A DNA stretch of 64,000 nt from Paramecium sonneborni (Eukaryota; Ciliophora; Oligohymenophorea; Peniculida; Parameciidae). Position numbers and translations under genes: made by a program. The stretch's first letter is position 1; each line of letters begins with the position of its first letter. The notes under the pieces are model-generated. The model was not told the origin of the DNA. It worked only from the letters and a program-made list of their open reading frames with translations, and ran no database searches. Positions 25,756-36,944 of the stretch are shown piece after piece. Where the stretch lies: NCBI GenBank assembly GCA_905182985.1, contig CAJJDN010000041.1, forward strand, positions 516,305 through 580,304, in the 5' to 3' direction.

Positions 25756-27220
25756 TCATAAAAACTTTTTATAAATTTTTAATTCTTAAGGCATGGCTCC
25801 AATACTTTAATCACTTTTTTCAATATTTTTCACATAATTACTTGTATTCGTATATCTATGACTTGTATTTTAGTGAGAACTAGTTTTTCTATGTTAGGAA
25901 GGAGTCGAAAGTCCTATTATTTCTTAATTCAATTTTTGCATGACTTTTATAGATTAAATTAGTTCGCCTTCATTATCTCCAATTCTTGTGGTTAATTATT
26001 TAAGTTTTTAGTAGATGCTTTAAGGATCCACTTATTTATTGTTAACAGCTGCAATAACATCTTTTTCTAATTTCAAAACATTTTTTTGAACCATTTTAAA
26101 ATATGATTGAATTATTTAAACAGATGCTTATTCTTCTGTTTCTTAAATAAGACCAGTAGAACTTCTTTTGTGTCTAGAATTATCAGATATTTCTTTAGAT
26201 GTATTTGAACTATCTTTAGAGATCTCTTTTAAAAATTGATTCTCTTTTTCTTTAATTATTTCACTATATTTAGGAGTGGATAATTTTTTATCTTCAGGAA
26301 AATATTGTTTATTTTCAAATACTTTATCAGTTTTACTTTACTATTATAATTATTATTAATATTGTTATTGTTGTTATTGACATAATGTTTATTATTATAT
26401 CACTTATTGTTAGACAGGTTTTTTATTGTCAGTTTATTAAAATAGTAATTATTATGCAATAGTATTTGGAGTTGCAACAGGTGTATTAGAATTTGGTTTA
26501 AAGAAATCATTGATTTTATTTTATTAGATATTTGATGTATTAGCTTATGTTTTAGCTTTGCCTTGAAAATATAAATTTTGATACATTCAATAGGAACTTC
26601 TTATTAAGGAATTTAATAAGATTACTTTTTTTAATGATTTGATTAAGTTGGCTTAGAAAGTTGTTTGGTTGGAGATATTCTATCGGATCCTAAATTTGGT
26701 TTCTTTTTATTAAATTAGGTATGATTAAAAGCATTTGATGGATTACTATGAGTAGCTTATACAGTTAACATTTCACCAATTTTTTATGCATTTTTATTGA
26801 TTGGTTATGATAAATCTGAAATTTAATATGCATTAGATTGTCTTCTTCCTAGGATGGCATCTTATTAATTTTTTTATAGTGAGAATTAACTCTATGTTGA
26901 ATAATGAAACGTACTTCATTCAATACTTCTTTTTCCATTTCACTTGAATCAGTAATAAGATATAATTCATTATTTTCTATTAATAAATTCTTGATATCAT
27001 AAGTATGAGTCAATTTACGACATTTAGGACATTGTATTCTAAATTTATTCTAGATTTGACTATTTCTTAATTAAAAGTGATACCTAGTATTTTCTTAGAT
27101 TTGTATATTGACTCCACATTTCATACACATAGAGTGTGAACATATTAATTATATAGGATTTAATGCAGTCATTTTGCATAATTAACATAGTGGAGATGAG
27201 TTTGAACTTTTATTTAGCAT
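25756..27220 (-). CDS. RING-type zinc-finger protein with low-complexity tail
   Basis: A 472-residue model with two 23-nt introns; exon length is a multiple of three. Residues 11-60 hold a RING-like set: CQLC, then CSHSMCMKC, then CPKCRKL (C-x2-C...C-x-H-x2-C-x2-C...C-x2-C). This suggests an E3 ubiquitin ligase or scaffold. The middle and C-terminal parts are Ser/Gln/Asn/Thr-rich, with INDFFKPNSNTPVATPN and a Gln run at about residues 260-285. A short helical segment lies near the end. The 3' 354 bp are duplicated to the left of an assembly N. Substrates are unknown. Confidence 0.7.
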
Positions 27221-27260
27221 TAACTGATTATTATATTTTAATATTAATATATTATGATCA

Positions 27261-27642
27261 TCATGACTTGATGATTTCTGTTTTTAAACCATCAAATGAA
27301 TCAACAGGAACATGTTATGCAAGTGTATAATATTTACCTTTTCCATCATCTTCTTCCTTCTTTTTTCTAAGTAATCTAACTCTGATTCTTCTTGGTAAAT
27401 TTCTTATACCTTTAGCCCAAACAGCCTCATTTAAAGAAGGATCTATTCTAACATCTTCTGTTAACATATTCTTTCTTGCTTACTAATTAACTCATCTTCA
27501 TACCAAAATCTACAATATATGAGACTGCTCTTGGAGCTTTTCTCTTAAATGTTTCTTTATGAACACCTTTATGTAGATTAATTGTATAATCTCTACTAAT
27601 CTCACCTAATGGATTTGCTTTCCCCTTTTCCTTCTTTACCAT
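27261..27642 (-). CDS. RPL31: 60S ribosomal protein eL31
   Basis: A 116-residue model with one 31-nt intron; exon length is a multiple of three. Conserved eL31 segments include [52 protein letters not shown] and KYYTLAQHVPV. The length is usual for eL31 (about 120 residues). It is a large-subunit protein near the peptide exit tunnel. The intron boundaries were chosen to join APRAVSYI to the TEDVRID block; the residues at the junction (QARKN) are less certain. The gene ends 40 bp from the RING-like start on the same strand. Confidence 0.88.
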
Positions 27643-27719
27643 TTCAAATAAATAATTTATTTAATATCTTTAATCAAATAAATAAATATATTAAAACAAG
27701 TTAATTAAACTCACAATTA

Positions 27720-28550
27720 TTACTTAACTTTTACAGCCCTTCTATTACTGTTCTTTCGAGAATTTGATCTACAATATTTCAAACTTTTACTATAGATTCA
27801 TGCTATTGCTTGGACTATGCAATTTATGTGTATCTTCATCTATATACCGATAACCTAAAAATATCTCTTACTAATTAGCTTTTTAATGATTTGAATATCG
27901 TTCATCGCTCTCATGACAAACCTTTTATTATCCACAACCATACCTTTTTTAATACTGATCTCAAATACAATTTTTTACGTTTCAACTACATTATCGCCTA
28001 CAATTGATTTTATGTATATGCTTTTGTATGTTATGCTTATTTTGGAATTCCATTCAATTTTATTCTTAAATTGGCAATATTTATTGGTTATTGCACTTTA
28101 CCATATACATTTAATACTTTCTAAGATTGTTCATTCTCATTATCATATTTATTTTCTATCTCTTACTTCATATGTATTAACTAATTTCCAAAAACGAATT
28201 TCTATTTTATCGATTCTCGTAAAGGAGTTGTTTAATGTTTTGGAGGATTTACTCTCATAGGTGAAAGTTGAGGACTTTTTAAGAATAACTTTTTAAAACA
28301 CAATCTATCAGTTGGTTGAGTTTTTGTAATGTTTGAAACTTAAGAAACTTAAGTGATTTATTTCTTTTCATCTTCATCAGAATCTACAGATTATTCTATA
28401 TCCCATCCTTTAAGATAATCAATTTATTTATACATAAAATTATATTGTGAAATCACATTCAATTCAGATACACTATTATTATTATTATTTTAACCAGAGA
28501 AAATAATTGAAGACAATTTCTTAACATGAGTATCCAACTAATGATGCCCT
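27720..28550 (-). CDS. Hypothetical polar protein, ends uncertain
   Basis: A long minus-strand frame reads THVKKLSSIIFSGQNNNNN, LKGWDIEQSVDSDEDEKK, FLKSPQLSPMRVNPPKHQTT and IHMKQEIENKYDNENEQ. After a 25-nt intron it continues YGCGQQKVCHESDERYS to about 27720. Composition (Ser/Gln/Asn/Lys, proline-directed sites) resembles Paramecium regulatory or cytoskeletal proteins, but no domain is recognised. I could not fix the start, since no in-frame ATG lies in the upstream part and the frame runs past 28561 into the divergent gene. I could not fix the stop either. A plus-strand frame free of TAA and TAG over 27913-28260 is judged to be its shadow. Confidence 0.4.
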
Positions 28551-28560
28551 AGTTAATTTT

Positions 28561-29363
28561 ATGAGTTCAAAGTCTCGAATGTACTTAAGTGTGGAGTAGT
28601 AAGGAAATTCAAGCATATTCTAAAAACTTTAAAGAGATTATAGAATGGGATTAATTACTTGGTCTCTTAAAATAACTTTAGAGCTAGTTTAAGAAAAAAG
28701 AAAAATAAAATAAGAAATAAATTCAATAAAACAATAAAAAAAAAAGTTAAACCAAAAATTTCAGAATTGCAATGTTAAAGATTTAATAGGAACTTGTTAG
28801 AGAAAGAGACTTAATCATATGAGAATAATCCATTTAGCTGAGGTATATACTATGAAAGCTTCTTAAAATGTACCTTTAATTTATTACATATTTTAGAAAC
28901 AGTATAAGAACATCATGTCATATAGAATTAATATATATTAGGTCCTTATGAAGTAGGTTAAAGAAGATTCTTTTTAAAGAAAGACATTTAGTTAGACCAT
29001 GCAGAGTAAATCCCTCTTCTAATATATGTAGACAAATAGATAAGTATATATGATTTTGAAAAACCTTAGTCACCTGATATTAGAAGGCCATTTTTACTTA
29101 TAAAGGTGACTCAATCATAGGGAAAAGGAAGAGCTGAAAATTATTGGGTTGATATTATAAATTTTTTATATTATTATAATTTTAGCATTTAAAAATATAA
29201 ATAACAATATGGTTTAATTTTTTCAACTGTAATATTTAATAAAAATAACCACTTCTTTTTATAAATTTCATATTTTAAATAGTAATAAATAAGAGAACGA
29301 ATTCATAAATATTACTGGCCGCCAATAAAATATTTGGTATAATTTTAGCAATGGAAGGAGTGA
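28561..29363 (+). CDS. Hypothetical protein with helical head
   Basis: It starts MSSKSRMYLSVEQQGNSSIF, followed by an alpha-helical basic segment (TLELVQEKRKIKQEINSIKQ). The downstream part in another frame reads VGQRRFFLKKDIQLDHAEQI, then PLLIYVDKQISIYDFEKP and KGRAENYWVDIINFLYYY, ending at TGA 29361-29363. Joining the two halves needs net intron length of 2 mod 3, and the only candidate I found is 47 nt, unusually long here. The alternative is a broken gene: the second frame has a TGA at a Trp-compatible position near 28837. No family recognised. Confidence 0.4.
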
Positions 29364-30080
29364 TTTATAAAATACAATGACTTAAAAATTAAAGGAAGAT
29401 CTTTTAAGATTCAAGAAAATTATCAGTTGAGGGTTAATAACTTTGGGAATAAACAAATGTGAATTAATCAATATTAGAATTCTTATTTAATTGAGTAAAT
29501 GTAGTAATCTCAATGAATATAAAAGAATCTAGTGAAATTCAGGTGTTTCTTAAAATTGATGATGGATTGCAGTTTTATAATTCATTCAATTTGAAAATTT
29601 ATTAAAGAGGAAGGAAGTAAGGGAATTTTAAAAGAAGATTTGGCATTAAATAAATATTCAGATGTAGATTTAACATGAATTAATATAGAGACTAAATGTG
29701 ATTGGCTATATAAATATTTTAACTTGTGAAATAGTTTTGGTTTTAAGATTGAAAATATGTTGTAAATATGAAAGTAAATAATAGGATTCATAATAGGCTA
29801 ATAGTTTGATAAAAAGATTAAAATTTTGAAGAGGACCGCCATATGGATTTTAATGAAGATATTTTTGATACAAGAAATTTTATTAGAATTAATGAAGGTA
29901 GTAATTTAATTACATAAAAATAATCAAGATTGTTTCGAATATGTATTGGTATGGTATATTTGCAGATAATAAAATGGAGATTAAAATGGATGTTTGAATT
30001 TTAAAATTTATCCTTTAAATTTTTATTACACTTTTTGTAAAATTTAAACTATTTTTAATTTTCTTTGTTTATTCCTTATA
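29364..30080 (+). pseudogene. Decayed coding fragments upstream of the TLK gene
   Basis: From ATG 29513 a frame reads MNIKESSEIQVFLKIDDGLQ FYNSFNLKIYQR. A second frame reads EEGSKGILKEDLALNKYSD, then VDLT, TGA, INIETKCDWLYKYFNL and another TGA. The pieces look once-coding but are split by frameshifts and stops. The last 100 bp before 30081 are AT-rich and probably hold the promoter of the next gene. Confidence 0.3.
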
Positions 30081-31827
30081 ATGTAAATTAACTAATTGCC
30101 ATAAAATTGTAAGGATAGATTAGCAGATTTGGAGGCTCGTATTCTAAAGAAACCAAAAGTTGAAATTTTGGAGGCTTTCTAGAAAGGAAATTCTTTTGAG
30201 GTTTTTTCTACTTAATAAGAGCAGAAATTAGCAACAAAATAATTATCTTTATAAGGAACTCCTCGTAAGAGTTGTAGTGATCAAACACTCTTTCGTTAAT
30301 TATAAATTACATAGTTTACAAAAAATATGTAGAGGAAATAAAATTATAATAATAATTTTGATTTAAATGGAGATGAATAATAAAATGCTGAATAAATATT
30401 AAAAGAGAAATTGAATAGAATAAGAATATAAGATATACGTATAAAAGAACTAGAGACAAGATTAAGTGAGTTGAATTAAGAATTATAAGTATTAATATAT
30501 TTAAGATATAAAAAAGGAATAGAAGGATTAATAATTTAAGAGTGAAGGTGTAATAAAATAGTTTGTAATTGAATTGGATTAATATGAGAGAGCATAGATT
30601 GTAATGGAGATAGAGAAGAATAGAGAGAGATTAGGAGAGTATTCTTATTAAAGAGAGAAGACATAAATATAGGAAGTTTGGAAGGATGGAAGAGAAATTA
30701 AGTAAATTAAAGAGAAATTGAAATTGATAATAAATTAGAAAGAAGAAATAGAAAACAGAAAGAAATAATTTTAATTTCAATCTTCATCTGAATACTTGAA
30801 ATATGTATTATTGTCTAAGGAAGAATAATAATTATAAGAGGAATTGAATCGTTTAGAGAATGAGAGATAGATATTTTTAAAATAATTGAGAAGGTAATAT
30901 GATGAGGAACGTGCTAGATTTAAAAAGTTTAATGAATATCGAATAATAGGAGAGAGATATGTTCTGTTATAATTATTGGGTAGAGGTGGTTTTAGTGAAG
31001 TGTATAAGGTATTATGATATTTATATTTAGGGATATGATTTAAAAGAATTAAAATATGTTGCTTGTAAGATTCATTAATTAAATCCAGATTGGTCAGTCA
31101 CCTCAAAATCTAATTATGTTAAACATGCTACAAGGGAATATAAAGTTCATAGAGAATTGTTACATCCTAATATAGTTAAATTATATGATTCAGTTGAAAT
31201 TGATGTAAATACTTTTTGTACAGTTCTAGAATATTGTGATGGATGTGATTTATCCATCTATATTAAAAGATATAAGTATTTTTAAGAAAAAGAAGCTAAA
31301 TTAATTATTTAATAGGTACTTAATGCTCTTAAATACATTCATTAAAGTAACATCATTCATTATGATATCAAACCATAAAATATATTATTTCATCAAAATG
31401 AAATCAAATTATCAGATTTTGGTTTATGTAAGGTTGTTGATGGTGATAAATCTAAAATGGAATTAACTTCATAAGGAGTAGGAACTTATTGGTATTTACC
31501 ACCAGAATGTTTTCATACAGGAGAATAACCACCTAATATTTCAAATAAGGTTGATATTTGGTCTTTAGGAGTCATATTTTATGAAATGCTTTATGGATTA
31601 AAACCATTTGGATAAGGATTTAGTTAAGAAACTATTCTAAAAGAATAAGTATTTATAATGTTATAATATAGATTATTTTAAAATCAGAGAATGTTAATTT
31701 TCCTACAAAACCACATGTATCTAATGAATGTAAAGAATTCATTAAAGGATGTTTGAATTATTGTTAAACAGAAAGGTTTGATATTGTTCAAGCTTGCAAT
31801 CATTAATACATATAGCAGAGAAAATGA
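30081..31827 (+). CDS. Tousled-like protein kinase (TLK)
   Basis: A 557-residue model with introns of 28, 22 and 23 nt; exon length is a multiple of three. The N-terminal 270 residues are Gln-rich and coiled-coil, as in TLKs, where they mediate oligomerisation. The kinase domain has the strong TLK signature: LLGRGGFSEVYKGYDL, YVACKIHQLNPDW, YVKHATREYKVHRELLHPN and FCTVLEYCDGCDL. These are followed by IIHYDIKPQN (HYD instead of HRD, normal for TLK), SDFGLCKV, TSQGVGTYWYLPPECF, VDIWSLGVIFYEMLYG and KPFGQGFSQETIL. TLKs phosphorylate the histone chaperone Asf1 and act in chromatin assembly during replication. The start ATG follows an AT-rich spacer and leads directly into the helical part. Confidence 0.92.
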
Positions 31828-31890
31828 AATAATTATTAATTTTATTCTTTATATTTATTCATTGAAATAGTTAATCTATTTAGCAATCAA

Positions 31891-33676
31891 TCAAGGCCAA
31901 TTTTAAATTTACTTTTCTAAAAAACTTTTTAATCTTTAACCTAAAATAATAGATTTATTAATACCATGAACAGTTTAGTTAATTGCTGATTATTCAGATT
32001 GGTTCTAATATAAGTGATCTGAAATATATTTTAGTACATTGTGATCACTTAGCACTAAGAATTTCTTTATTACATAGTTTGCACATTAATGATTAGCTAA
32101 TACTACGAAATTACTAGTGCTATAAAAATCATTTTTAAGATTTTACTATTGATTAGAACTTTTGGAAAGTAACCATTTCATAATACAAATTAATTCTTGT
32201 TTGCCCAATACCTCTAATGCTCTTTCAACAGTATTACTCGTAATCATAGTTTTTAAGAATACCTAGCATATTTATTAATGCTGAGTTGAAAAAACTGTTG
32301 TACAACTAATTAAACTAAATAAGTTTTCTCTTGACTTGGTATCCAAAATTGGAGAATATGTTATAATACATAATTTCCATATTCTGTTTAACTTAAGATA
32401 TTGTAATTTGAGACAGACAGTCTTATGATCTTTATTATTTATTGTTGAGAATATTATTAAATAATTTTATGAATAATCTTGCAACCATAAATTTACTATC
32501 CCAAATAATTGAACTATAAATATGGATTATATCAAATACTGATTCTTCAACTATAGGAATAATAAATTCCATTTTTTATTTATCATAAATTTCGAGCATT
32601 TTGAAAATGACGTAATTTCCATTCAAATCAAAAATCAAAGATCGCATATTGATTTATAATTATTACAAGATTATATTTTAGAGATCATTTTGATTATAAG
32701 TATATTCGATTAATTTCTAAATGACTCTGCAACCATAAGTGTTTTTAGACAAATCATAAAAGTGAGGTTTGAGTTTATTGAACATTCTAAGTTACAATTT
32801 ATTATCATCTATAAAATAATATATAAATATGAATACTGCATTCAAAGACTTTTTACACAACATAATTACCGAAGATGTCTTTTTCAACTTATGGACTTGC
32901 ATTCTCCAATTTTTGAACAATTAATTCTTTTTAATCATTTGAACCAGATTCAAGAATCTTTTGTAATTTTCTACTAACTATCTAATTACCCCATAATTAA
33001 TCCTAGATTATATTATTTTAAATCTTACAATTAAATTTGTTATATATAAATCCATCTCAATGTATATTTGATTATGACAATCAATCAAAGGAGAATATAT
33101 AGATTGATTTAGATATGAAATTTTGTATTGAATCATCTCATTATATTATTCAGTCTCGCTCTTGTCTGAATTCCATAGTTCTTTTATAAATTTTAATGTC
33201 TAAGCATTCATTGAAGGATTGTCTGATAATTGTTAATGTATTTGACTTTTTTAATTAAATTCATCAATATCCCAAGAAGATAAAGTTTGTAATGGTTAAC
33301 AAGTTTTGTGTTTAGGTGATCTTCTAATTTACTCTTTAGGCATCTTGAAACTTTGATATTTCTATTAATCATATGGTTTAAATTTACTTATAATTTGCTT
33401 TTATTATCTTCTTATTCATTGATAGTGTCAATATATTAACATTATTTATGATTTACAATACTCTCTTTTGGTGAAGTATCCAAAGTCATCTATTCAAAAT
33501 CTTCTGTTAATGAGTTACTTATTGGAGTCATTATCATATCCAATTTTCCCAGTCTATATACTATAAAAAGATTACTTTAATTTATATTAATCACTTTTTG
33601 GTCCCTCCCCAAATTCAGTTCCTTAAAAATCTTTTGATAAAGAAGATATTAGAGTATCATTTAATGTATTATTCAT
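31891..33676 (-). CDS. Pumilio/PUF-family RNA-binding protein
   Basis: A 561-residue model with introns of 22, 26, 26 and 26 nt; exon length is a multiple of three. The N-terminal 150 residues are Ser/Gln-rich and unstructured. PUF repeats follow from about residue 200, with recognisable RNA-contact helices: YGCRVIQKLIEYT, NGNYVIFKMLEIY, YGCKIIHKIIQQY, YGNYVLQHILQFW, INKYASNTVERALEV and CANYVIKKFLVL. PUF proteins bind 3' UTRs and repress or localise mRNAs, each repeat reading one base. Residues in several helices deviate from the classical S/N-x-x-x-Q code (for example NYVIF). It lies tail-to-tail with the TLK gene, 63 bp apart. Its 5' part is duplicated beyond the N gap. Confidence 0.88.
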
Positions 33677-33844
33677 CTTTGGGGTTTTTATTGATTAATT
33701 AATAAAACTTTTTATATTATTTTTTTAATTCAAAATCTTATTTCATTATGACTATTTTTATTTTAGATAATATATTATGATGTTAAATTATATTTATATT
33801 TCTTTATAAAATTTATTAGTGTAATATTTTAAATTAGTACTAAT

Positions 33845-34025
33845 ATGTTAGAAGATGATGATGTTGAGATAATACATTCTACCAATATCATTAATGATTA
33901 ATACAATCATTAATAGAACCAAGAATTCATTCGCATCCTAAAAATATAACATCAAGTATATTCGTTTCTTGATTCTAGAAACTCTTATCAAGTAACTAGT
34001 CACTAGTTAAAGAAGTTTAACAATA
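33845..34025 (+). pseudogene. Duplicate 5' end of the downstream coiled-coil gene (probable artefact)
   Basis: The same first codons (MLEDDDVEIIHSTN) as the gene starting at 35028, cut off by the N gap. Confidence 0.8.
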
Positions 34026-34125
34026 NNNNNNNNNNNNNNNNNNNNNNNNNNNNNNNNNNNNNNNNNNNNNNNNNNNNNNNNNNNNNNNNNNNNNNNNNNN
34101 NNNNNNNNNNNNNNNNNNNNNNNNN
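34026..34125. other. Assembly gap of 100 N
   Basis: A run of exactly 100 Ns, the conventional placeholder for a gap of unknown size. Because the flanks are duplicated, the true gap is probably negative. Confidence 0.95.
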
Positions 34126-34859
34126 ACCAGATTCAAGAATCTTTTGTAATTTTCTACTAACTATCTAATTACCCCATAATTAATCCTAGATTATATTATT
34201 TTAAATCTTACAATTAAATTTGTTATATATAAATCCATCTCAATGTATATTTGATTATGACAATCAATCAAAGGAGAATATATAGATTGATTTAGATATG
34301 AAATTTTGTATTGAATCATCTCATTATATTATTCAGTCTCGCTCTTGTCTGAATTCCATAGTTCTTTTATAAATTTTAATGTCTAAGCATTCATTGAAGG
34401 ATTGTCTGATAATTGTTAATGTATTTGACTTTTTTAATTAAATTCATCAATATCCCAAGAAGATAAAGTTTGTAATGGTTAACAAGTTTTGTGTTTAGGT
34501 GATCTTCTAATTTACTCTTTAGGCATCTTGAAACTTTGATATTTCTATTAATCATATGGTTTAAATTTACTTATAATTTGCTTTTATTATCTTCTTATTC
34601 ATTGATAGTGTCAATATATTAACATTATTTATGATTTACAATACTCTCTTTTGGTGAAGTATCCAAAGTCATCTATTCAAAATCTTCTGTTAATGAGTTA
34701 CTTATTGGAGTCATTATCATATCCAATTTTCCCAGTCTATATACTATAAAAAGATTACTTTAATTTATATTAATCACTTTTTGGTCCCTCCCCAAATTCA
34801 GTTCCTTAAAAATCTTTTGATAAAGAAGATATTAGAGTATCATTTAATGTATTATTCAT
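34126..34859 (-). pseudogene. Duplicate 5' part of the PUF gene (probable artefact)
   Basis: Same start (ATG complement of 34857-34859) and N-terminal exons as the PUF gene at 33676, truncated by the N gap before the repeats are complete. Confidence 0.8.
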
Positions 34860-35027
34860 CTTTGGGGTTTTTATTGATTAATTAATAAAACTTTTTATAT
34901 TATTTTTTTAATTCAAAATCTTATTTCATTATGACTATTTTTATTTTAGATAATATATTATGATGTTAAATTATATTTATATTTCTTTATAAAATTTATT
35001 AGTGTAATATTTTAAATTAGTACTAAT

Positions 35028-36021
35028 ATGTTAGAAGATGATGATGTTGAGATAATACATTCTACCAATATCATTAATGATTAATACAATCATTAATAGA
35101 ACCAAGAATTCATTCGCATCCTAAAAATATAACATCAAGTATATTCGTTTCTTGATTCTAGAAACTCTTATCAAGTAACTAGTCACTAGTTAAAGAAGTT
35201 TAACAATATAAAGATTTATTGGAATAAAGTATTGATAGTCTTAGATAATTGCAAAAAGATTAAAACATCTTAAGTAATTACATCTAAAATGTAGCTTAGA
35301 GTCTTAATTATCATAAAAAGAAGCTTTTGTGCTTGCTTAGTACCCCAATTCCAATGAACTGTAAAAAACTATTAATAATACCCCATTAATAAAATTTAAA
35401 GATAGCAGTTCCAGTACTATAATATTATTTTAATTTATTATTATTAGATAAAGACTCCTTAGGTAACAAATACACTAATGTATCATCCAATTATGGTTAC
35501 ATTAATTCATCTTTAAATTCTCGTCACACTTATTCATATGACATTGTATATTTTATTCTTTATTTTTGTCCAGTTTATTTCCTAAGTTTAACCACTCAAC
35601 TAAAGTATTAAAAATATTTTGACAATTCTTAAAGCAAGTGAAATTACTTAAATTTCACCTGAATTATGGAGATTTATTCAAGAGTTTGAAGAAAATCTTA
35701 ATGTATTTGTTGCTATTCAAGATTAATTCATGTTTGAAGTGAGTATTTCTTTTATAATTAAATAAGATCCATAGAAATATTGTAGATTAAACAGAATAAA
35801 GAAAAGAACTCTAAGAATAATCTATATCATCAGACACTTTCAATTCATAATAAGGATAGTAATCTCAGATTTTTCAAGAAGATTTGGACACCAGTCAATT
35901 TGAAAATGAAGTACAAATTAAATAGTAATTTGAATCTTTCGAAATCTCTTTAGCAAAACTCTCAGATGAAGAAAAAAGATAATGGAAAGAATAATTGCTA
36001 TAGTTAATTAATACACTTTGA
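35028..36021 (+). CDS. Coiled-coil protein
   Basis: A 304-residue model with introns of 23, 28 and 28 nt; exon length is a multiple of three. It starts MLEDDDVEIIHSTN. Helical Gln/Leu-rich segments (QQYKDLLEQSIDSLRQLQKD) alternate with a Ser/Thr/Asn-rich centre. An acidic helical C-terminus ends EEKRQWKEQLLQLINTL. There are no catalytic motifs, signal peptide or membrane segments. It shares a short divergent promoter region (about 170 bp) with the PUF gene. Structural or adaptor role only by inference. Confidence 0.7.
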
Positions 36022-36175
36022 TTTTTTATATTTATTTTCAAGGATTAAATTTATTCAAACTAGACTATTTTAGTAATCTCCATATTATTCATTGATTTTA
36101 ATTTAGCTATAAAATCAAGAATCAATTAAATATATTATTATTTATTATAATTAAAAATATAAAGAAAATAAAATT

Positions 36176-36880
36176 ATGCATTATCGATCTCAAAATGAAT
36201 ATTTCAAATTCTTTGATTTAAAGACTTAATTATCTCCTAGATAATAATAAATACATACACTTCCATCCACTAATCGAAAGATACAAAATTATTCTTTAAC
36301 TAACAGATCATAATAAAAAGACAAAAAAGTTATATATGAAATTGAAGGCAATTCTAAAATTGATCGTTAGACTTATAATCATTTTCTCAACTATAAAAAT
36401 AGGAGACCCACTCGAAATCTTTAAAAAAATACCCTTTTTCAACATGGTATCTTAAAACAATCATCTAAACCATTAGAAAGATTACATTCTCAATCATATA
36501 GATAGAATTAAAGCTAAAATAAGAATCAAAGTTAAAGAGATATTCTCTTGAATACTAAATTTTTTCTCTCCCCAAGACATTTACACAAAAAAATAAAATA
36601 AGAAACATTTCATTAAAATATATTAAATGAAAAACCTATTGATATACCTACAAAAGAAAAGATTCTATATCTTTAAAATAGTCAAACTGATATCATGCCT
36701 TTATTAAATCACAATATTTGCTAAAACCCTAAATTAGGAATCAAAAATAAATATAAAATAATTTCATATGCTAAAAAAGATGATCCTCAATTTATCTAGT
36801 ATAAAAAAGATAATGAAAATATTGATGATGATAATTCTGAATGGAATTTAGTGCTATTTAGATCAAAAAAAGAATTATGA
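36176..36880 (+). CDS. Basic Asn/Gln/Lys-rich hypothetical protein
   Basis: Intronless frame of 234 residues from ATG 36176 to TGA 36878-36880. It starts MHYRSQNEYFKFFDLKTQLS and is rich in Lys, Asn, Gln, Ser and His, with several RxxS/T and SP sites. The C-terminus is acidic, with a run of Asp (ENIDDDNSEWNLVLF). No known domain. It could be a DNA-, RNA- or tubulin-binding protein on composition alone; I assign no function. Confidence 0.6.
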
Positions 36881-36944
36881 TTATTTTTTAATATATTTTT
36901 CTTTTCTTATATTTTAATTTTACAGAATACCTTAAATAATTTTA

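Larger units (their letters stand above)
23873..26109 (+). repeat. 1118-bp direct duplication joined by a single N (assembly overlap)
   Basis: Bases 23873-24990 recur at 24992-26109, separated by one N at 24991, with no difference seen. The copies contain the decayed helicase segment (+) and the 3' part of the RING-like gene (-). Only the right copy continues into the rest of the RING-like gene. Confidence 0.85.
32943..35208. repeat. 1083-bp direct duplication flanking a 100-N gap (assembly overlap)
   Basis: Bases 32943-34025 recur at 34126-35208 on either side of 100 Ns. The copies contain the 5' part of the PUF gene (-) and the 5' end of the next gene (+). The left copy continues into the rest of the PUF gene, and the right copy continues into the coiled-coil gene. 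This is what overlapping contigs would give. Confidence 0.85.

Noticed and set aside
27913..28260. 115-codon plus-strand hydrophobic frame (MTNLLLSTTIPFLIL)
   Set aside because: It is open only in the standard code sense and lies antisense to a longer minus-strand frame with typical ciliate coding composition and a usable intron.
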